64,000 nucleotides of DNA from Mycobacterium sp. IS-1264 (GCF_001954195.1 NZ_MBES01000078.1:161875-225874); one strand, 5' to 3'. Shown: positions 17,379 through 25,924, counted from the first letter of the stretch. A program made the numbers and translations. The notes: a model not told the origin generated them from the sequence alone.

Positions 17379-17963
17379 TCATAAGTCGGCAATGGAGCCG
17401 AAGGTGGGGGCGCCGGGCTCGAGGCTGACCCTGGCGGCTCGGGCCACGAAACTAATGGCGTGGTACCAGCCGCACAAGAAGAGCAGATCGAGCAGGCTGG
17501 CATCGCCGAATTCCGCGCTGAGTCGTTGCCACAGCGCATCGTCGATATCGGCGTTGTCGTGCAGGGCATCCACCGCCCGGATCAGTAGCCGATCGCGATT
17601 CTCGGTCCAGCAGTCGTCCTCGTCGTCGCCGGTGACGAGCGAGGCGACCTGCCGCGCATCGAGGCCCACGCGTTCGGCGAAGAATGCGACGTGTACGCCC
17701 CACTCGTACTCGCAGCCGCAACGCGCGCAGGTCCGGTTGATCACGATCTCGCGGTCGCGCATCGACAGCGACAGCTGGCGGCTGAGTTCGTAGCGACCCC
17801 ACGGGCCCATTGCCTGCGCCATGGGAAGGTTCCGGACGAAGGTGCGGAAGAGCCCTATCGGCGGAACCCCGGCCGGCATCATCGTCTGCAACTGCGCGTC
17901 GACCTCGGAATCGTAGGGCGGGTCGAGCGGGGAGATCCTCGGTGTTACTGTTTCCGTAACCAT
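17379..17963 (-). CDS. CMD-family (AhpD-like) protein with CxxC-C cluster
   Basis: A 194-residue carboxymuconolactone-decarboxylase-family protein. The core 'LSMRDREIVINRTCARCGCEYEWGVHVAFF' (residues about 70-100) carries C-x-x-C-x-C plus the conserved E and H of AhpD-like peroxidases, so a thiol-peroxidase or decarboxylase role is possible. The start codon CAT (17961-17963) shares bases with the ATG of the divergent HxlR gene (17962), and an 11-bp inverted repeat spans this region. A TACGCT -10 lies 8 nt upstream of the start. It is probably repressed or activated by the neighbouring HxlR regulator. Confidence 0.87.
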   Translation of the reverse strand: MVTETVTPRISPLDPPYDSEVDAQLQTMMPAGVPPIGLFRTFVRNLPMAQAMGPWGRYELSRQLSLSMRDREIVINRTCARCGCEYEWGVHVAFFAERVGLDARQVASLVTGDDEDDCWTENRDRLLIRAVDALHDNADIDDALWQRLSAEFGDASLLDLLFLCGWYHAISFVARAARVSLEPGAPTFGSIADL

Positions 17964-17989
17964 GACCTCGCAGCGTATGTTACGGAAAC
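17950..17989. promoter_or_regulatory. Perfect 11-bp inverted repeat over overlapping HxlR/CMD start codons (operator)
   Basis: GTTTCCGTAAC at 17950-17960 and its exact reverse complement GTTACGGAAAC at 17979-17989 flank an 18-bp spacer that contains both start codons and the -10 of the CMD gene (TACGCT complement, 17972-17977). The geometry fits a dimeric winged-helix HxlR protein controlling both divergent genes. Confidence 0.7.
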
Positions 17990-18327
17990 CGAAACGTCAA
18001 CAGCTCCCGCGTCCGGGTCAACCGGTTCGGGGCTCCGATAGCGGACGGCCACTCATGGCCGCCCTCGACCTTCTCGGCCGTCGCTGGTCGCTACGGATTC
18101 TGTGGGAGCTGCGAGACGGCCCGTTGGGGGCTCGTGCGCTCCGTAGCCGCTGCGACGGCATGTCACCGAGCGTTCTTTACGACCGGCTCGGCGAACTCGC
18201 CGCAGCCGGACTGATCGCCAGATCCGACGAGGGGCATTATCAATTGACTCCGATCGGGCGACAGTTGGGCGTGGCCCTCGACCCGCTCGATCACTGGGCT
18301 CGCCAGTGGGCCGAGGAAACTCGTTGA
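17962..18327 (+). CDS. HxlR-family winged-helix transcriptional regulator
   Basis: A 121-residue MarR-like regulator. The HxlR domain starts near residue 30 ('GRPLMAALDLLGRRWSLRILWELRDGPLGARALRSRCDGMSPSVLYDRLGELAAAGLIAR') and ends with the usual 'YQLTPIGRQLGVALDPLDHWARQWAEE'. It lacks the N-terminal cysteine of redox-sensing HxlR members, so a different signal is likely. The first 30 residues are basic and may be extra: an alternative ATG at 17977 would also serve. It is head-to-head with the CMD gene with overlapping start codons, and an 11-bp inverted repeat covers the region. It is likely autoregulatory and the controller of that gene. Confidence 0.87.
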   Translation: MTSQRMLRKPKRQQLPRPGQPVRGSDSGRPLMAALDLLGRRWSLRILWELRDGPLGARALRSRCDGMSPSVLYDRLGELAAAGLIARSDEGHYQLTPIGRQLGVALDPLDHWARQWAEETR

Positions 18328-18429
18328 GAGTACGGGCTCGTCCGAGCGTTCGGCGAAGCGTATCCCGTTGGGCCACAGGGGCTCCGCCGATGACCTTGTT
18401 GCTCCGGCGCGATGTCGACGCGGCGTGAC

Positions 18430-18444
18430 TAAGCCGTCCGCTTA
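18430..18444. promoter_or_regulatory. Inverted repeat TAAGC-N5-GCTTA upstream of FAD dehydrogenase
   Basis: A perfect 5-bp arm inverted repeat 20 bp upstream of the TACCCT -10, in the -35 region of the FAD dehydrogenase promoter. It resembles TetR-type half-site spacing. Candidate operator only; no cognate regulator lies next to it. Confidence 0.35.
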
Positions 18445-18463
18445 ATCGACCGGCGCGGGGCAC

Positions 18464-18469
18464 TACCCT
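18464..18469 (+). promoter_or_regulatory. Leaderless -10 element of the FAD dehydrogenase gene
   Basis: TACCCT (TANNNT) ends 8 nt before the ATG at 18478 and no Shine-Dalgarno sequence is present, so a leaderless transcript is likely. Confidence 0.45.
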
Positions 18470-18477
18470 GTTCCGAC

Positions 18478-20133
18478 ATGAGCGAATCTTTCGCAGCCGA
18501 TGCCATCGTCGTCGGGGCGGGCTTGGCGGGCCTGGTCGCCGCCTGCGAACTGGTGGATCGCGGCCTGCGCGTGCTGATCGTCGACCAGGAGAACAGCGCC
18601 AACTTGGGTGGGCAGGCCTTCTGGTCGTTCGGCGGTCTGTTTTTCGTCGACAGCCCCGAGCAGCGGCGGCTGGGCATCCGCGATAGCCACGAGCTTGCGT
18701 TGCAGGACTGGTTGGGGACGGCGGCTTTCGATCGTGAAGAGGACTATTGGCCGCGTCAGTGGGCGCATGCCTACGTCGATTTCGCGGCCGGGGAGAAACG
18801 CAGCTGGCTGCGCGATCGAGGCCTGAAGGTCTTTCCGTTGGTGGGTTGGGCTGAGCGCGGCGGCTACGGCGCACAGGGGCACGGCAATTCGGTACCCCGC
18901 TTTCACATCACGTGGGGCACCGGGCCCGCCTTGGTCGAGATCTTCGCGCGTCGGCTGCGGGATCGCTCGGCGGTGCAATTCGCCCACCGCCACCAGGTTG
19001 ACGAGCTGATCGTCGAGGGCGGCGCGGTGACCGGTATCCGCGGCACCGTGCTGGAACCGTCGCCTGAACCACGCGGGGTGCCTTCGTCACGAAAAGCTGT
19101 GGGGCAATTCGAGTTCCGTGCGTCGGCGGTGATCGTGGCCAGCGGCGGCATCGGGGGAAACCACGATCTGGTGCGCAAGAATTGGCCCAAGCGGATGGGC
19201 CGCGTCCCCGGGCAGCTGCTGAGCGGGGTGCCCGCCCACGTGGACGGCAGGATGATCGGAATCTCGCAGCAGGCCGGCGCGCGGGTGATCAACCCCGACC
19301 GGATGTGGCACTACACCGAGGGCATCACCAACTACGACCCGATCTGGCCGCTGCACGGCATCCGGATCATCCCCGGCCCGTCTCCGCTGTGGCTGGATGC
19401 GTCCGGCAAGCGGCTGCCGGTTCCGCTCTATCCCGGGTTCGACACCCTCGGCACGCTGGAGTACATCACCAAATCCGGATACGACTACACCTGGTTTGTG
19501 TTGAACGCCAAGATCATTGAGAAAGAATTCGCGCTGTCCGGCCAGGAGCAGAACCCCGATCTGACCGGGCAGAGCGTAAGAGAGCTGCTGCGCAACCGGG
19601 CCAGCTCCGGCGCGCCGCGGCCAGTGCAGGCCTTCGTCGACCGAGGCGTGGACTTCGTCGCCGCAAACTCGTTGCGCGAGTTGGTGACCGGGATGAACAA
19701 GCTGCCCGACGTGGTCCCGCTCGACTACGCGACGGTGGAAGCCGAGGTGACCGCCCGCGATCGTGAGGTGGCCAACAGGTTCAGCAAGGACGGCCAGATC
19801 ACCGCGATCCGCGCCGCGCGTGGTTATCTGGGTGACCGGGTGGGCCGGGTGGTGGCGCCGCACCGCTTGACCGATCCGAAGGCCGGGCCGCTGATCGCGG
19901 TCAAACTGCACATCCTGACGCGAAAGACGTTGGGCGGCATCGAGACCGACCTAGCCGCGCGGGTTCTCAAGGCCGACGGCACGTCGCTGCCCGGTCTCTA
20001 CGCGGCCGGCGAGGTGGCCGGGTTCGGCGGTGGCGGCGTGCACGGCTACCGGGCGCTCGAGGGCACGTTCCTGGGCGGCTGCATATTCTCCGGCCGAGCC
20101 GCCGGCCGCGGCGCCGCCGCCGACATCGCCTAG
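18478..20133 (+). CDS. FAD-binding dehydrogenase (fumarate reductase / ketosteroid dehydrogenase family)
   Basis: A 551-residue flavoprotein. The N-terminal FAD-binding motif is 'ADAIVVGAGLAGLVAACELVDRG' (GxGxxG, residues about 10-20), and the C-terminal FAD-contact motif is 'GLYAAGEVAGFGGGGVHGYRALEGTFLGGCIFSGRAAGR'. This places it in the FAD_binding_2 superfamily with 3-ketosteroid delta-1-dehydrogenases and fumarate reductases. It corresponds to Rv0785. The substrate is not evident; a steroid or fatty-acyl substrate is a family-level guess. The start ATG follows a TACCCT -10 by 8 nt, with an inverted repeat TAAGC-N5-GCTTA just upstream. It converges with the metallo-beta-lactamase gene. Confidence 0.9.
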   Translation: MSESFAADAIVVGAGLAGLVAACELVDRGLRVLIVDQENSANLGGQAFWSFGGLFFVDSPEQRRLGIRDSHELALQDWLGTAAFDREEDYWPRQWAHAYVDFAAGEKRSWLRDRGLKVFPLVGWAERGGYGAQGHGNSVPRFHITWGTGPALVEIFARRLRDRSAVQFAHRHQVDELIVEGGAVTGIRGTVLEPSPEPRGVPSSRKAVGQFEFRASAVIVASGGIGGNHDLVRKNWPKRMGRVPGQLLSGVPAHVDGRMIGISQQAGARVINPDRMWHYTEGITNYDPIWPLHGIRIIPGPSPLWLDASGKRLPVPLYPGFDTLGTLEYITKSGYDYTWFVLNAKIIEKEFALSGQEQNPDLTGQSVRELLRNRASSGAPRPVQAFVDRGVDFVAANSLRELVTGMNKLPDVVPLDYATVEAEVTARDREVANRFSKDGQITAIRAARGYLGDRVGRVVAPHRLTDPKAGPLIAVKLHILTRKTLGGIETDLAARVLKADGTSLPGLYAAGEVAGFGGGGVHGYRALEGTFLGGCIFSGRAAGRGAAADIA

Positions 20134-20149
20134 CCTTTGGCTGTGTGCG

Positions 20150-20788
20150 CTAGAAGGTGACCCCGCTTTCTTCGGGCAGCACCTGAAAGTCTGTGTCGGT
20201 CATCTCGGTGAGCCGGCCGTAGTAGATGCCTCTCGCGTCCGGGGCGATGATCCCTTGGTGAATGGGTACCGCGCGGGCCGGCGCCACCGCACGCAGGTAA
20301 TCGACGGCCTCGGATACCTTCATCCACGGCGCCGCCGCCGGAGCTGCCAGAACGTCCACCGGCTCGTCGGGCACGAATAGTGCGTCACCGGGATGCATCA
20401 ACCGTGCGGGGTGGTCAGCGTCGCCGACCAGATACGAAATGTTCTCTATCACAGGGATTTCCGGGTGGATGACCGCGTGCCGGCCACCTACGGCTCGGAC
20501 GGTCAGCTCACCGATGCGCAGCTCGTCGCCGACGTGCACCGCTTGGCACGGCCCACCGAGCTGTGCGGTGGTTTGCGGATCGGCGTAGAGCGCGGCGTCC
20601 GGGTTGCCCTCGAGCAGCGACGGCAGCCGGGCGACATCGACGTGGTCGGGGTGTTGGTGGGTGATCAGGATGGCGGTCAGGCCGGTGATTCCCTCGAAAC
20701 CGTGCGCGAAGGTGCCAGGATCGAAGAGCACGCGGGTTTGATCGAACTCGGCGAGTAAGCAGGAATGACCGAAATGCGTCAGTAGCAT
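20150..20788 (-). CDS. Metallo-beta-lactamase-fold hydrolase (UlaG/YtnP-like)
   Basis: A 212-residue metal-dependent hydrolase. It opens with 'MLLTHFGHSCLLAEFDQTRVLFDPG', typical of the L-ascorbate-6-phosphate lactonase/UlaG-like branch, and has the metal motif T-H-Q-H-P-D-H-V-D (HxHxDH) near residue 60, followed by 'GGRHAVIHPE' and 'HPGDALF' contributing further ligands. ATG at 20788 begins exactly at the conserved first strand, whereas the frame upstream reads through the divergent exported-protein gene. Substrate unknown. Confidence 0.87.
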   Translation of the reverse strand: MLLTHFGHSCLLAEFDQTRVLFDPGTFAHGFEGITGLTAILITHQHPDHVDVARLPSLLEGNPDAALYADPQTTAQLGGPCQAVHVGDELRIGELTVRAVGGRHAVIHPEIPVIENISYLVGDADHPARLMHPGDALFVPDEPVDVLAAPAAAPWMKVSEAVDYLRAVAPARAVPIHQGIIAPDARGIYYGRLTEMTDTDFQVLPEESGVTF

Positions 20789-20821
20789 GTTTACGATTGT
20801 GCCCTGACGGGGGTGATACCG

Positions 20822-21493
20822 ATGCGGGTGATCCTGGCGACGATGCTGGTGGCCGGTGGCCTCGCAGTGGCCCTTGTCGTCGTGGTACCGGCGCACGCCG
20901 AGCCCCAGACGTGCCCGCCGGTGTGCGACCAGATCCCAGACAGCGCGTGGATCCAGCAGCGCGCCATTCCGCTCAGTTCCGTGTACAACTGGCCCGCGCT
21001 GGCCGGACTGGCGGCGCCGGCGACCGGGACCGGGCCGCGCTTCCGCTTTGAGACTCTGTGCGGGTCGCCGGCGATACCGCAGGACCCGCGCGATTCGGCG
21101 GTGGCGGCCCGGGCAACCGTCGTCCACCCGGACGGGCAGTGGCAGTTGCAAGCGCAGATCCTGCACTGGCGCGGTGACACGGCGCGCGGCGGTTCGGCCG
21201 CGGCCGCGGTGTTCAGCACTGCCGTCGCCGCCCTGCGAGGCTGCCAGCAAGGGGCGCCGCAGCAGTCGCCGTCGATCACCACCGACCAGCCGAATCGGAT
21301 GGCCGCGGTCATCAGTGGGCCGGTGGTCATGCACACCTACCTGGTCGCACACGTCGCGAGCAGCACGATCACCGAGCTCACGCTGTGGTCATCGGGACCG
21401 CCGGAGGTACCCTGGCCCTCGATGGCAGACGATCCGGTGCTGGACGCCATGACCGCGCCCCTGTGCGAGGCGTACATCGCTTCGTGTCCGTGA
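20822..21493 (+). CDS. Exported conserved mycobacterial protein of unknown function
   Basis: A 223-residue protein with a clear Sec signal peptide, MRVILATMLVAGGLAVALVV followed by V-P-A-H-A|E, so it is secreted or cell-wall associated. Cysteine pairs (about residues 29, 33, 75, 138, 211, 217) suggest disulfides outside the cell. A GTG at 20813 would add three residues (MIP); the ATG was preferred because a G-rich Shine-Dalgarno-like stretch (20808-20813) lies at a suitable distance. The middle carries 'ARATVVHPDGQWQLQAQILHWR', with no recognised domain. It lies directly upstream of purS, at the position I recall for Rv0787. Confidence 0.78.
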   Translation: MRVILATMLVAGGLAVALVVVVPAHAEPQTCPPVCDQIPDSAWIQQRAIPLSSVYNWPALAGLAAPATGTGPRFRFETLCGSPAIPQDPRDSAVAARATVVHPDGQWQLQAQILHWRGDTARGGSAAAAVFSTAVAALRGCQQGAPQQSPSITTDQPNRMAAVISGPVVMHTYLVAHVASSTITELTLWSSGPPEVPWPSMADDPVLDAMTAPLCEAYIASCP

Positions 21494-21555
21494 CCCGCGT
21501 GCGGTACCCCTCGCCGGTAGAGTTAGCGCCGAGCAAGATCTGAGGAGGAGCGCCG

Positions 21556-21795
21556 GTGGCTCGGGTGGTCGTGCATGTGATGCCCAAAGCGGAGATTCTC
21601 GACCCGCAGGGCCAGGCGATTGTCGGCGCGCTAGGCCGGCTCGGCCACGGCGGGGTCTCAAATGTCCGCCAGGGCAAAAGGTTTGAGCTCGAAGTCGACG
21701 ACACCATCGATGACTCGGTGCTCGCCGAAATCGCGGAATCATTGTTGGCGAACACGGTGATCGAGGACTGGTCGATAAGCCGGGAAGCCCTGTGA
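21556..21795 (+). CDS. purS: Phosphoribosylformylglycinamidine synthase subunit PurS
   Basis: The 79-residue small subunit of the three-part FGAM synthase (PurS-PurQ-PurL). 'ARVVVHVMPKAEILDPQGQAIVGALGRLGHGGVSNVRQGKRFELEV' is the PurS pattern. GTG start at 21556 with a strong AGGAGG-type ribosome binding site (21542-21548). Its TGA overlaps the purQ GTG (GTGA). PurL, the catalytic subunit, is encoded 22 kb downstream in this window, so the complex is assembled from two loci. Confidence 0.95.
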   Translation: MARVVVHVMPKAEILDPQGQAIVGALGRLGHGGVSNVRQGKRFELEVDDTIDDSVLAEIAESLLANTVIEDWSISREAL

Positions 21796-22466
21796 CGGCA
21801 CGAATCGGCATCATCACCTTTCCCGGGACACTCGATGACGTCGACGCCGCGCGGGCCGCGCGCCGTGTCGGCGGAGAGGCGGTCAGCCTGTGGCATGCCG
21901 ACGCCGACCTCAAGGGAGTCGACGCCGTGGTGGTGCCGGGTGGTTTTTCCTACGGCGATTACCTGCGGGCCGGCGCCATCGCCAGATTCGCCCCGGTGAT
22001 GGCGGAAGTGGTCGACGCCGCGCGGCGCGGCATGCCGGTGTTGGGAATCTGCAACGGTTTTCAGGTCCTGTGTGAGGCCGGGTTGTTGCCCGGCGCCCTC
22101 ACCCGCAACGCGGGTCTGCACTTCGTCTGCCGCGACGTGTGGCTGCGGGTGGCCTCGACCGCGACGGCATGGACGTCGCGTTTCGAGCCCGAGGCCGATC
22201 TTCTGGTGCCGCTGAAGTCCGGCGAGGGCCGATACGTTGCACCCGCGGCTGTGCTCGACGAACTGGAGGGCGAGGGCCGGGTGGTGTTTCGCTACCACGA
22301 CAACCCCAACGGCTCGCTGCACGACATCGCTGGCATCAGCTCGGCCAACGGCCGCGTCGTCGGCCTGATGCCGCATCCCGAGCACGCCATCGAGGCGCTG
22401 ACCGGTCCCTCCGACGACGGGCTGGGCCTGTTTTATTCGGCGCTGGACGCCGTGCTCGCCGTTTAG
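21792..22466 (+). CDS. purQ: Phosphoribosylformylglycinamidine synthase, glutaminase subunit PurQ
   Basis: A 224-residue class I glutamine amidotransferase that supplies ammonia to PurL. The nucleophile cysteine is in 'GMPVLGICNGFQVLCEAGLLPG' (about residue 86) and the His/Glu pair in 'GLMPHPEHAIE' (about residues 195-197). GTG start overlaps the purS stop, so the pair is coupled. Its stop overlaps the convergent wax-ester-synthase-like gene by 4 bp. Confidence 0.96.
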   Translation: MTARIGIITFPGTLDDVDAARAARRVGGEAVSLWHADADLKGVDAVVVPGGFSYGDYLRAGAIARFAPVMAEVVDAARRGMPVLGICNGFQVLCEAGLLPGALTRNAGLHFVCRDVWLRVASTATAWTSRFEPEADLLVPLKSGEGRYVAPAAVLDELEGEGRVVFRYHDNPNGSLHDIAGISSANGRVVGLMPHPEHAIEALTGPSDDGLGLFYSALDAVLAV

Positions 22467-23848
22467 CGGTAAAGCTCAGCCGCGCAACGTAATTCGCGGA
22501 AGGCCGCGGTGAGCGCGTCGGTCGCGTCGTGCGGGTCGTTGAACGTCCGGTCGTCGGTGAGCACCGCGATGCCGAGCTGGTCGACGTAGCTCCACACGGT
22601 GATGTTGACCGGCGCGCCCGGCGACAGCACGCCGGTCGAGTAGATCTCGCTGACCGTGGCGCCGCCGAAGTGGCCACGCTCGCGCGGGCCCACGACGCTG
22701 GACACCGCGACGTTCATCACCTTGTTCGGCGCCTCGCGCCGTGCCAGCCAGCGAAACGCGGGCGGGGCCAGCGCGGTCGGCAGGTAGGTCATCATCCGCT
22801 CGTAGAGGCGGGGGCCCAGAATTTCGTGGTCTTCCTTGGCGATTCGGGTCGCCAGCGCGACCAGCCGCGCCCGTTCGGCCGCGTCTGCGATGTGCACGGG
22901 CAGCGAAACCATCAGGCCGCTGATCTCGTTGCCCGTGATCCGGTCGGACTTGTCGGTGGCGGTGGGCACCGACGCGATGATGGGCCGGTCGGCGGCTCCG
23001 TCGTAGGCCAACAACAGCTTCCGAAGGCCCCCGGCCGCGGTCGCCAGCACCATGTCGTTCATCGTGATGCCCAACGCCTTGGCGGTCGCCTTGACGTCGG
23101 GCAGCGGCAGCGTCGCGCTGGCGAACTGCCGCCGGGGTGACACGACGTGGTTGAGGAAGGTCGGCGGTGCGTCGAACGGGTCGGCCAGGTCGGGGTGTTT
23201 CCCGCGCTGGCGGGACCGGCGGCGGACCCGGAACCACCCGACGGCCGCGTCTTTGACCAGGCCCGGCAGTTTGGCGGCTTGCCGGGCGTGGTCGCGCGCG
23301 GCGGCGCGCAGCAGCTCGGACGTCGACGGGGTGACGCAGGGTTCGTCGTCGTCGCGCTCGTCGGTCGGCCCGTCCTCGAGGTCCATCGCGCGCGCCAGCA
23401 GGTTGACCGCGGCGACGCCGTCGGCCAGCGCGTGGTGGATCTTGCCGATCAGCGCGAATCGGCCGCCGGTCAGGCCCTCGGCGAAGTGGAATTCCCACAG
23501 GGGGCGGCCGCGGTCCAGCGGCGTGGACGCCACCTCGCCGATGACGGCGTCGAGCTCCCGTCGCCCGCCCGGCGCGGGCACCCGCACCCGCCGCAGGTGG
23601 TAGTCCAGGTCGACCTCGCAGTTCTCCAGCCACATCGCGTGATGCAGTTTCCACGGGATGTCGACGAGCTTGTAGCGCAACGGTTCTAGCAGATGCAGCC
23701 GGCGGCGCACGTGGTGCCGGAACGCCTCGAAACCGAAGTCAGATTCGCAGCTGGAGGGGTCGAGGACCGCAACTTTCAACGTGTGCGTGTGCAGGTTCGG
23801 CGTCTCGCTGTACAGCAGCATGGCGTCCATGCCGTTGAGCCTCTTCAC
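22463..23848 (-). CDS. Wax ester synthase / diacylglycerol acyltransferase (WS/DGAT)
   Basis: A 461-residue bifunctional acyltransferase that transfers acyl-CoA to diacylglycerol or fatty alcohols for storage lipid. The active-site motif H-H-A-L-A-D-G (HHxxxDG) lies near residue 137 and the family N-terminus 'MKRLNGMDAMLLYSETPNLHTHTLKVAVLD' and 'NEISGLMVSLPV' segment are present. Mycobacteria carry many paralogues (tgs genes), so no specific symbol is given. It shares strand and a short spacer (25 bp) with a downstream-facing acyltransferase gene at 23874-24689, suggesting one lipid-assembly operon. I do not recall this pair after purQ in M. tuberculosis. Confidence 0.92.
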   Translation of the reverse strand: MKRLNGMDAMLLYSETPNLHTHTLKVAVLDPSSCESDFGFEAFRHHVRRRLHLLEPLRYKLVDIPWKLHHAMWLENCEVDLDYHLRRVRVPAPGGRRELDAVIGEVASTPLDRGRPLWEFHFAEGLTGGRFALIGKIHHALADGVAAVNLLARAMDLEDGPTDERDDDEPCVTPSTSELLRAAARDHARQAAKLPGLVKDAAVGWFRVRRRSRQRGKHPDLADPFDAPPTFLNHVVSPRRQFASATLPLPDVKATAKALGITMNDMVLATAAGGLRKLLLAYDGAADRPIIASVPTATDKSDRITGNEISGLMVSLPVHIADAAERARLVALATRIAKEDHEILGPRLYERMMTYLPTALAPPAFRWLARREAPNKVMNVAVSSVVGPRERGHFGGATVSEIYSTGVLSPGAPVNITVWSYVDQLGIAVLTDDRTFNDPHDATDALTAAFRELRCAAELYR

Positions 23849-23873
23849 ACGCCACCTCGCTCCCGGAGACGAG

Positions 23874-24689
23874 TCAGCCCAGAATGGGGAACCGGCGCTC
23901 GGCGGCGAGCCGGTCGAGCGCGGTCTGCATCATCGAACGCACGTAGGCGTCGACTTCGTCGATGTCGGGATCGTCGCCGAAGCGGGCGGCGATATCGATG
24001 GGCTCGAGGACCTCCGTGACGATCTTGGCCGGCAGCGGCAGGTTGGGCGGGAAGATCACGCTCAGGCCGAACGGAAAACCGAAGCTGATCGGCAATATGT
24101 TGATCCGGGCCTTCGTCAGTCGCAGCGTGCGCGCCAGCCAGTTGCCGCGGGTCAGGAACAACTGCGTCTCCTGGGCGCCGATGGACACGATGGGCACGAT
24201 CGGCACCCCGGCTTCGATCGCCGTCCTGACGTAGCCGGTGCGACCGTCGAAGTCGATGGTGTTTTCGCTGAAGGTGGACCGGTAGGAGTCGTAGTCGCCG
24301 CCCGGGAAGACCAGCACCACCGCACCCGAATGCAAAGCGGCGGCCGCGTTTTCGCGGCTCGCCTCGATGACCCCGAGGCGGCGCAGCCACCCGTCCAGCG
24401 GGCCCATGAACAGCCCGTAATGGCCCAGGGTGTAGACGGGCCGGCCGTAGCCGAACCTCTCGTAGAAGGCCGGCGAGAAGATCAACACGTCGGGAGTGAA
24501 CATGCCGCCGGAGTGATTGGACACGACGAGCGCCCCGCCGGTCGACGGGACGTTGTCGATGTTTCGCACCTCGGCGCGATACCACCGCTTGATCCACGGA
24601 CCGATGGCTTTGGAGACCTGCTCGGTGAAGGCCGGATCCCACTTGGCGGTCTCGCGATTGTCCGCCGCCGCGCCGTCGCTGCCCTTCAT
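23874..24689 (-). CDS. Lysophospholipid acyltransferase family protein (PlsC-like)
   Basis: A 271-residue 1-acyl-glycerol-phosphate acyltransferase-type protein. The acceptor motif 'VVSNHSGGMFTPDVLIF' is the mycobacterial version of NHxxxxD, and 'VLVFPGGDYDSYRS' near residue 140 is the second block. It has no obvious transmembrane anchor. It is first in a two-gene operon with the WS/DGAT gene, so the two likely act on consecutive glycerolipid steps (inference). It is divergent from the epimerase gene. Confidence 0.88.
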   Translation of the reverse strand: MKGSDGAAADNRETAKWDPAFTEQVSKAIGPWIKRWYRAEVRNIDNVPSTGGALVVSNHSGGMFTPDVLIFSPAFYERFGYGRPVYTLGHYGLFMGPLDGWLRRLGVIEASRENAAAALHSGAVVLVFPGGDYDSYRSTFSENTIDFDGRTGYVRTAIEAGVPIVPIVSIGAQETQLFLTRGNWLARTLRLTKARINILPISFGFPFGLSVIFPPNLPLPAKIVTEVLEPIDIAARFGDDPDIDEVDAYVRSMMQTALDRLAAERRFPILG

Positions 24690-24841
24690 GGTTCGCCCTC
24701 AAGTTCCGCCGGTCGTGTCCTGCTATTTGCTATTGCCAGCGCGATGGCGGTCCCAAACCTCAGCGCGTTTGCGGCATATGCTACTCTCTATTTTGGAGAA
24801 TGTCATATCCGTTTGCTGGCCCTGGGGGGGCTCGGGAGAAA

Positions 24842-25924
24842 ATGACCGAAAAGGTTCTTGTCACAGGGGGATTCGGTCTCGTCGGCTCGCAGACAGTGCG
24901 CCGGCTAGTTGCCGATGGCCATGATGTGGTGGCTACGGACCTCGGAACTCCCGCTCAACGCAAAGCCGCGGGATCGCTACCCTCGGGCGCCGAGGCGAGC
25001 TGGGCAGACCTGACCGACCCGGACGAGGTCGCCCGTCTGGTCACCGAGGCTGCGCCGACGGTGATCATCCACCTGGCCGCGGTGATCCCGCCCTCCATCT
25101 ACCGTCATCACGAGCTGGCTCGTCGGGTCAATGTCGACGCGACCGCAGCGCTGTTGCGTGCCGCGCAGTCCAGCCCCCACCCGGTGCGGTTCATCCAGGC
25201 GTCGAGCAACGCCGTGCACGGCTCGCGCAACCCGCACCGTCATCCGGAGCTGGTCCGCGCTGACACCCCGATCGCGCCGTCGGATGTGTACGGAGCGCAC
25301 AAGGCCGAGGCCGAGCGCCTGGTCCAGGACTCGGGTCTGGAGTGGGTGATCCTTCGTCTCGCCGGCGTGATGAGCGTCGATCTCGACGCCATGCCGCTGA
25401 ATATGGATGCACCGTACTTGGAAAGCGCGCTGCCGACCGACGGACGCATTCACACCGTCGACGTCCGTGATGTGGCGCTCGCGTTCGCGACCGCCACCAC
25501 GGCCGATGTTGTCGGTGAGATTCTGCTCATCGGAGGCGACGAGTCCCACCTGCTCCGACAGGGCGACGTCGGAAAGGCATTGGCCGCCGCGCGGGGACTG
25601 GTCAATGCCTTGCCGCCGGGGCGGCCCGGCGACCCCGACAGTGACGAGGACTGGTACGTCACGGACTGGATGGACACCACCCGGTCTCAGGAAGTTTTGA
25701 AATTCCAGCGCCACCCCTGGCCGGACATGCTCGCCGAGATGCGCGCCGCCGCTGGGTGGAAGCGCTACCCGCTGCGGGTTATCTCGCCGGTCGCCCGTCA
25801 GTTGCTGAAACGCCGTGCCGCGTACCGGAATTCGCCCGGCCGGTACGCCGACCCGTGGGGAGCATTCCGGGCCGAGTTCGGCGAGCCATGGCCCGACGGG
25901 AAGAGGCGCGGCGCTACGAACTAG
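24842..25924 (+). CDS. NAD-dependent epimerase/dehydratase (extended SDR)
   Basis: A 360-residue extended short-chain dehydrogenase. The NAD motif G-G-F-G-L-V-G is at residues about 8-14, the serine region in 'FIQASSNAVHGS' near 117 and the catalytic Y-G-A-H-K (YxxxK) near 146. ATG at 24842 was chosen because GGGAG precedes it at a proper distance and the Rossmann strand begins right after; an in-frame ATG 42 bp upstream would add a proline/glycine-rich tail. It could act on a nucleotide sugar or on a hydroxysteroid/acyl alcohol. It opens the accessory region. Confidence 0.87.
   Translation: MTEKVLVTGGFGLVGSQTVRRLVADGHDVVATDLGTPAQRKAAGSLPSGAEASWADLTDPDEVARLVTEAAPTVIIHLAAVIPPSIYRHHELARRVNVDATAALLRAAQSSPHPVRFIQASSNAVHGSRNPHRHPELVRADTPIAPSDVYGAHKAEAERLVQDSGLEWVILRLAGVMSVDLDAMPLNMDAPYLESALPTDGRIHTVDVRDVALAFATATTADVVGEILLIGGDESHLLRQGDVGKALAAARGLVNALPPGRPGDPDSDEDWYVTDWMDTTRSQEVLKFQRHPWPDMLAEMRAAAGWKRYPLRVISPVARQLLKRRAAYRNSPGRYADPWGAFRAEFGEPWPDGKRRGATN

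Noticed and set aside
24690..24841. Inverted repeat around CTCTCTATTTTGGAGAAT upstream of the epimerase gene
   Set aside because: Arms match at only 4 of 5 bases and no regulator is near; too weak to list as an operator.
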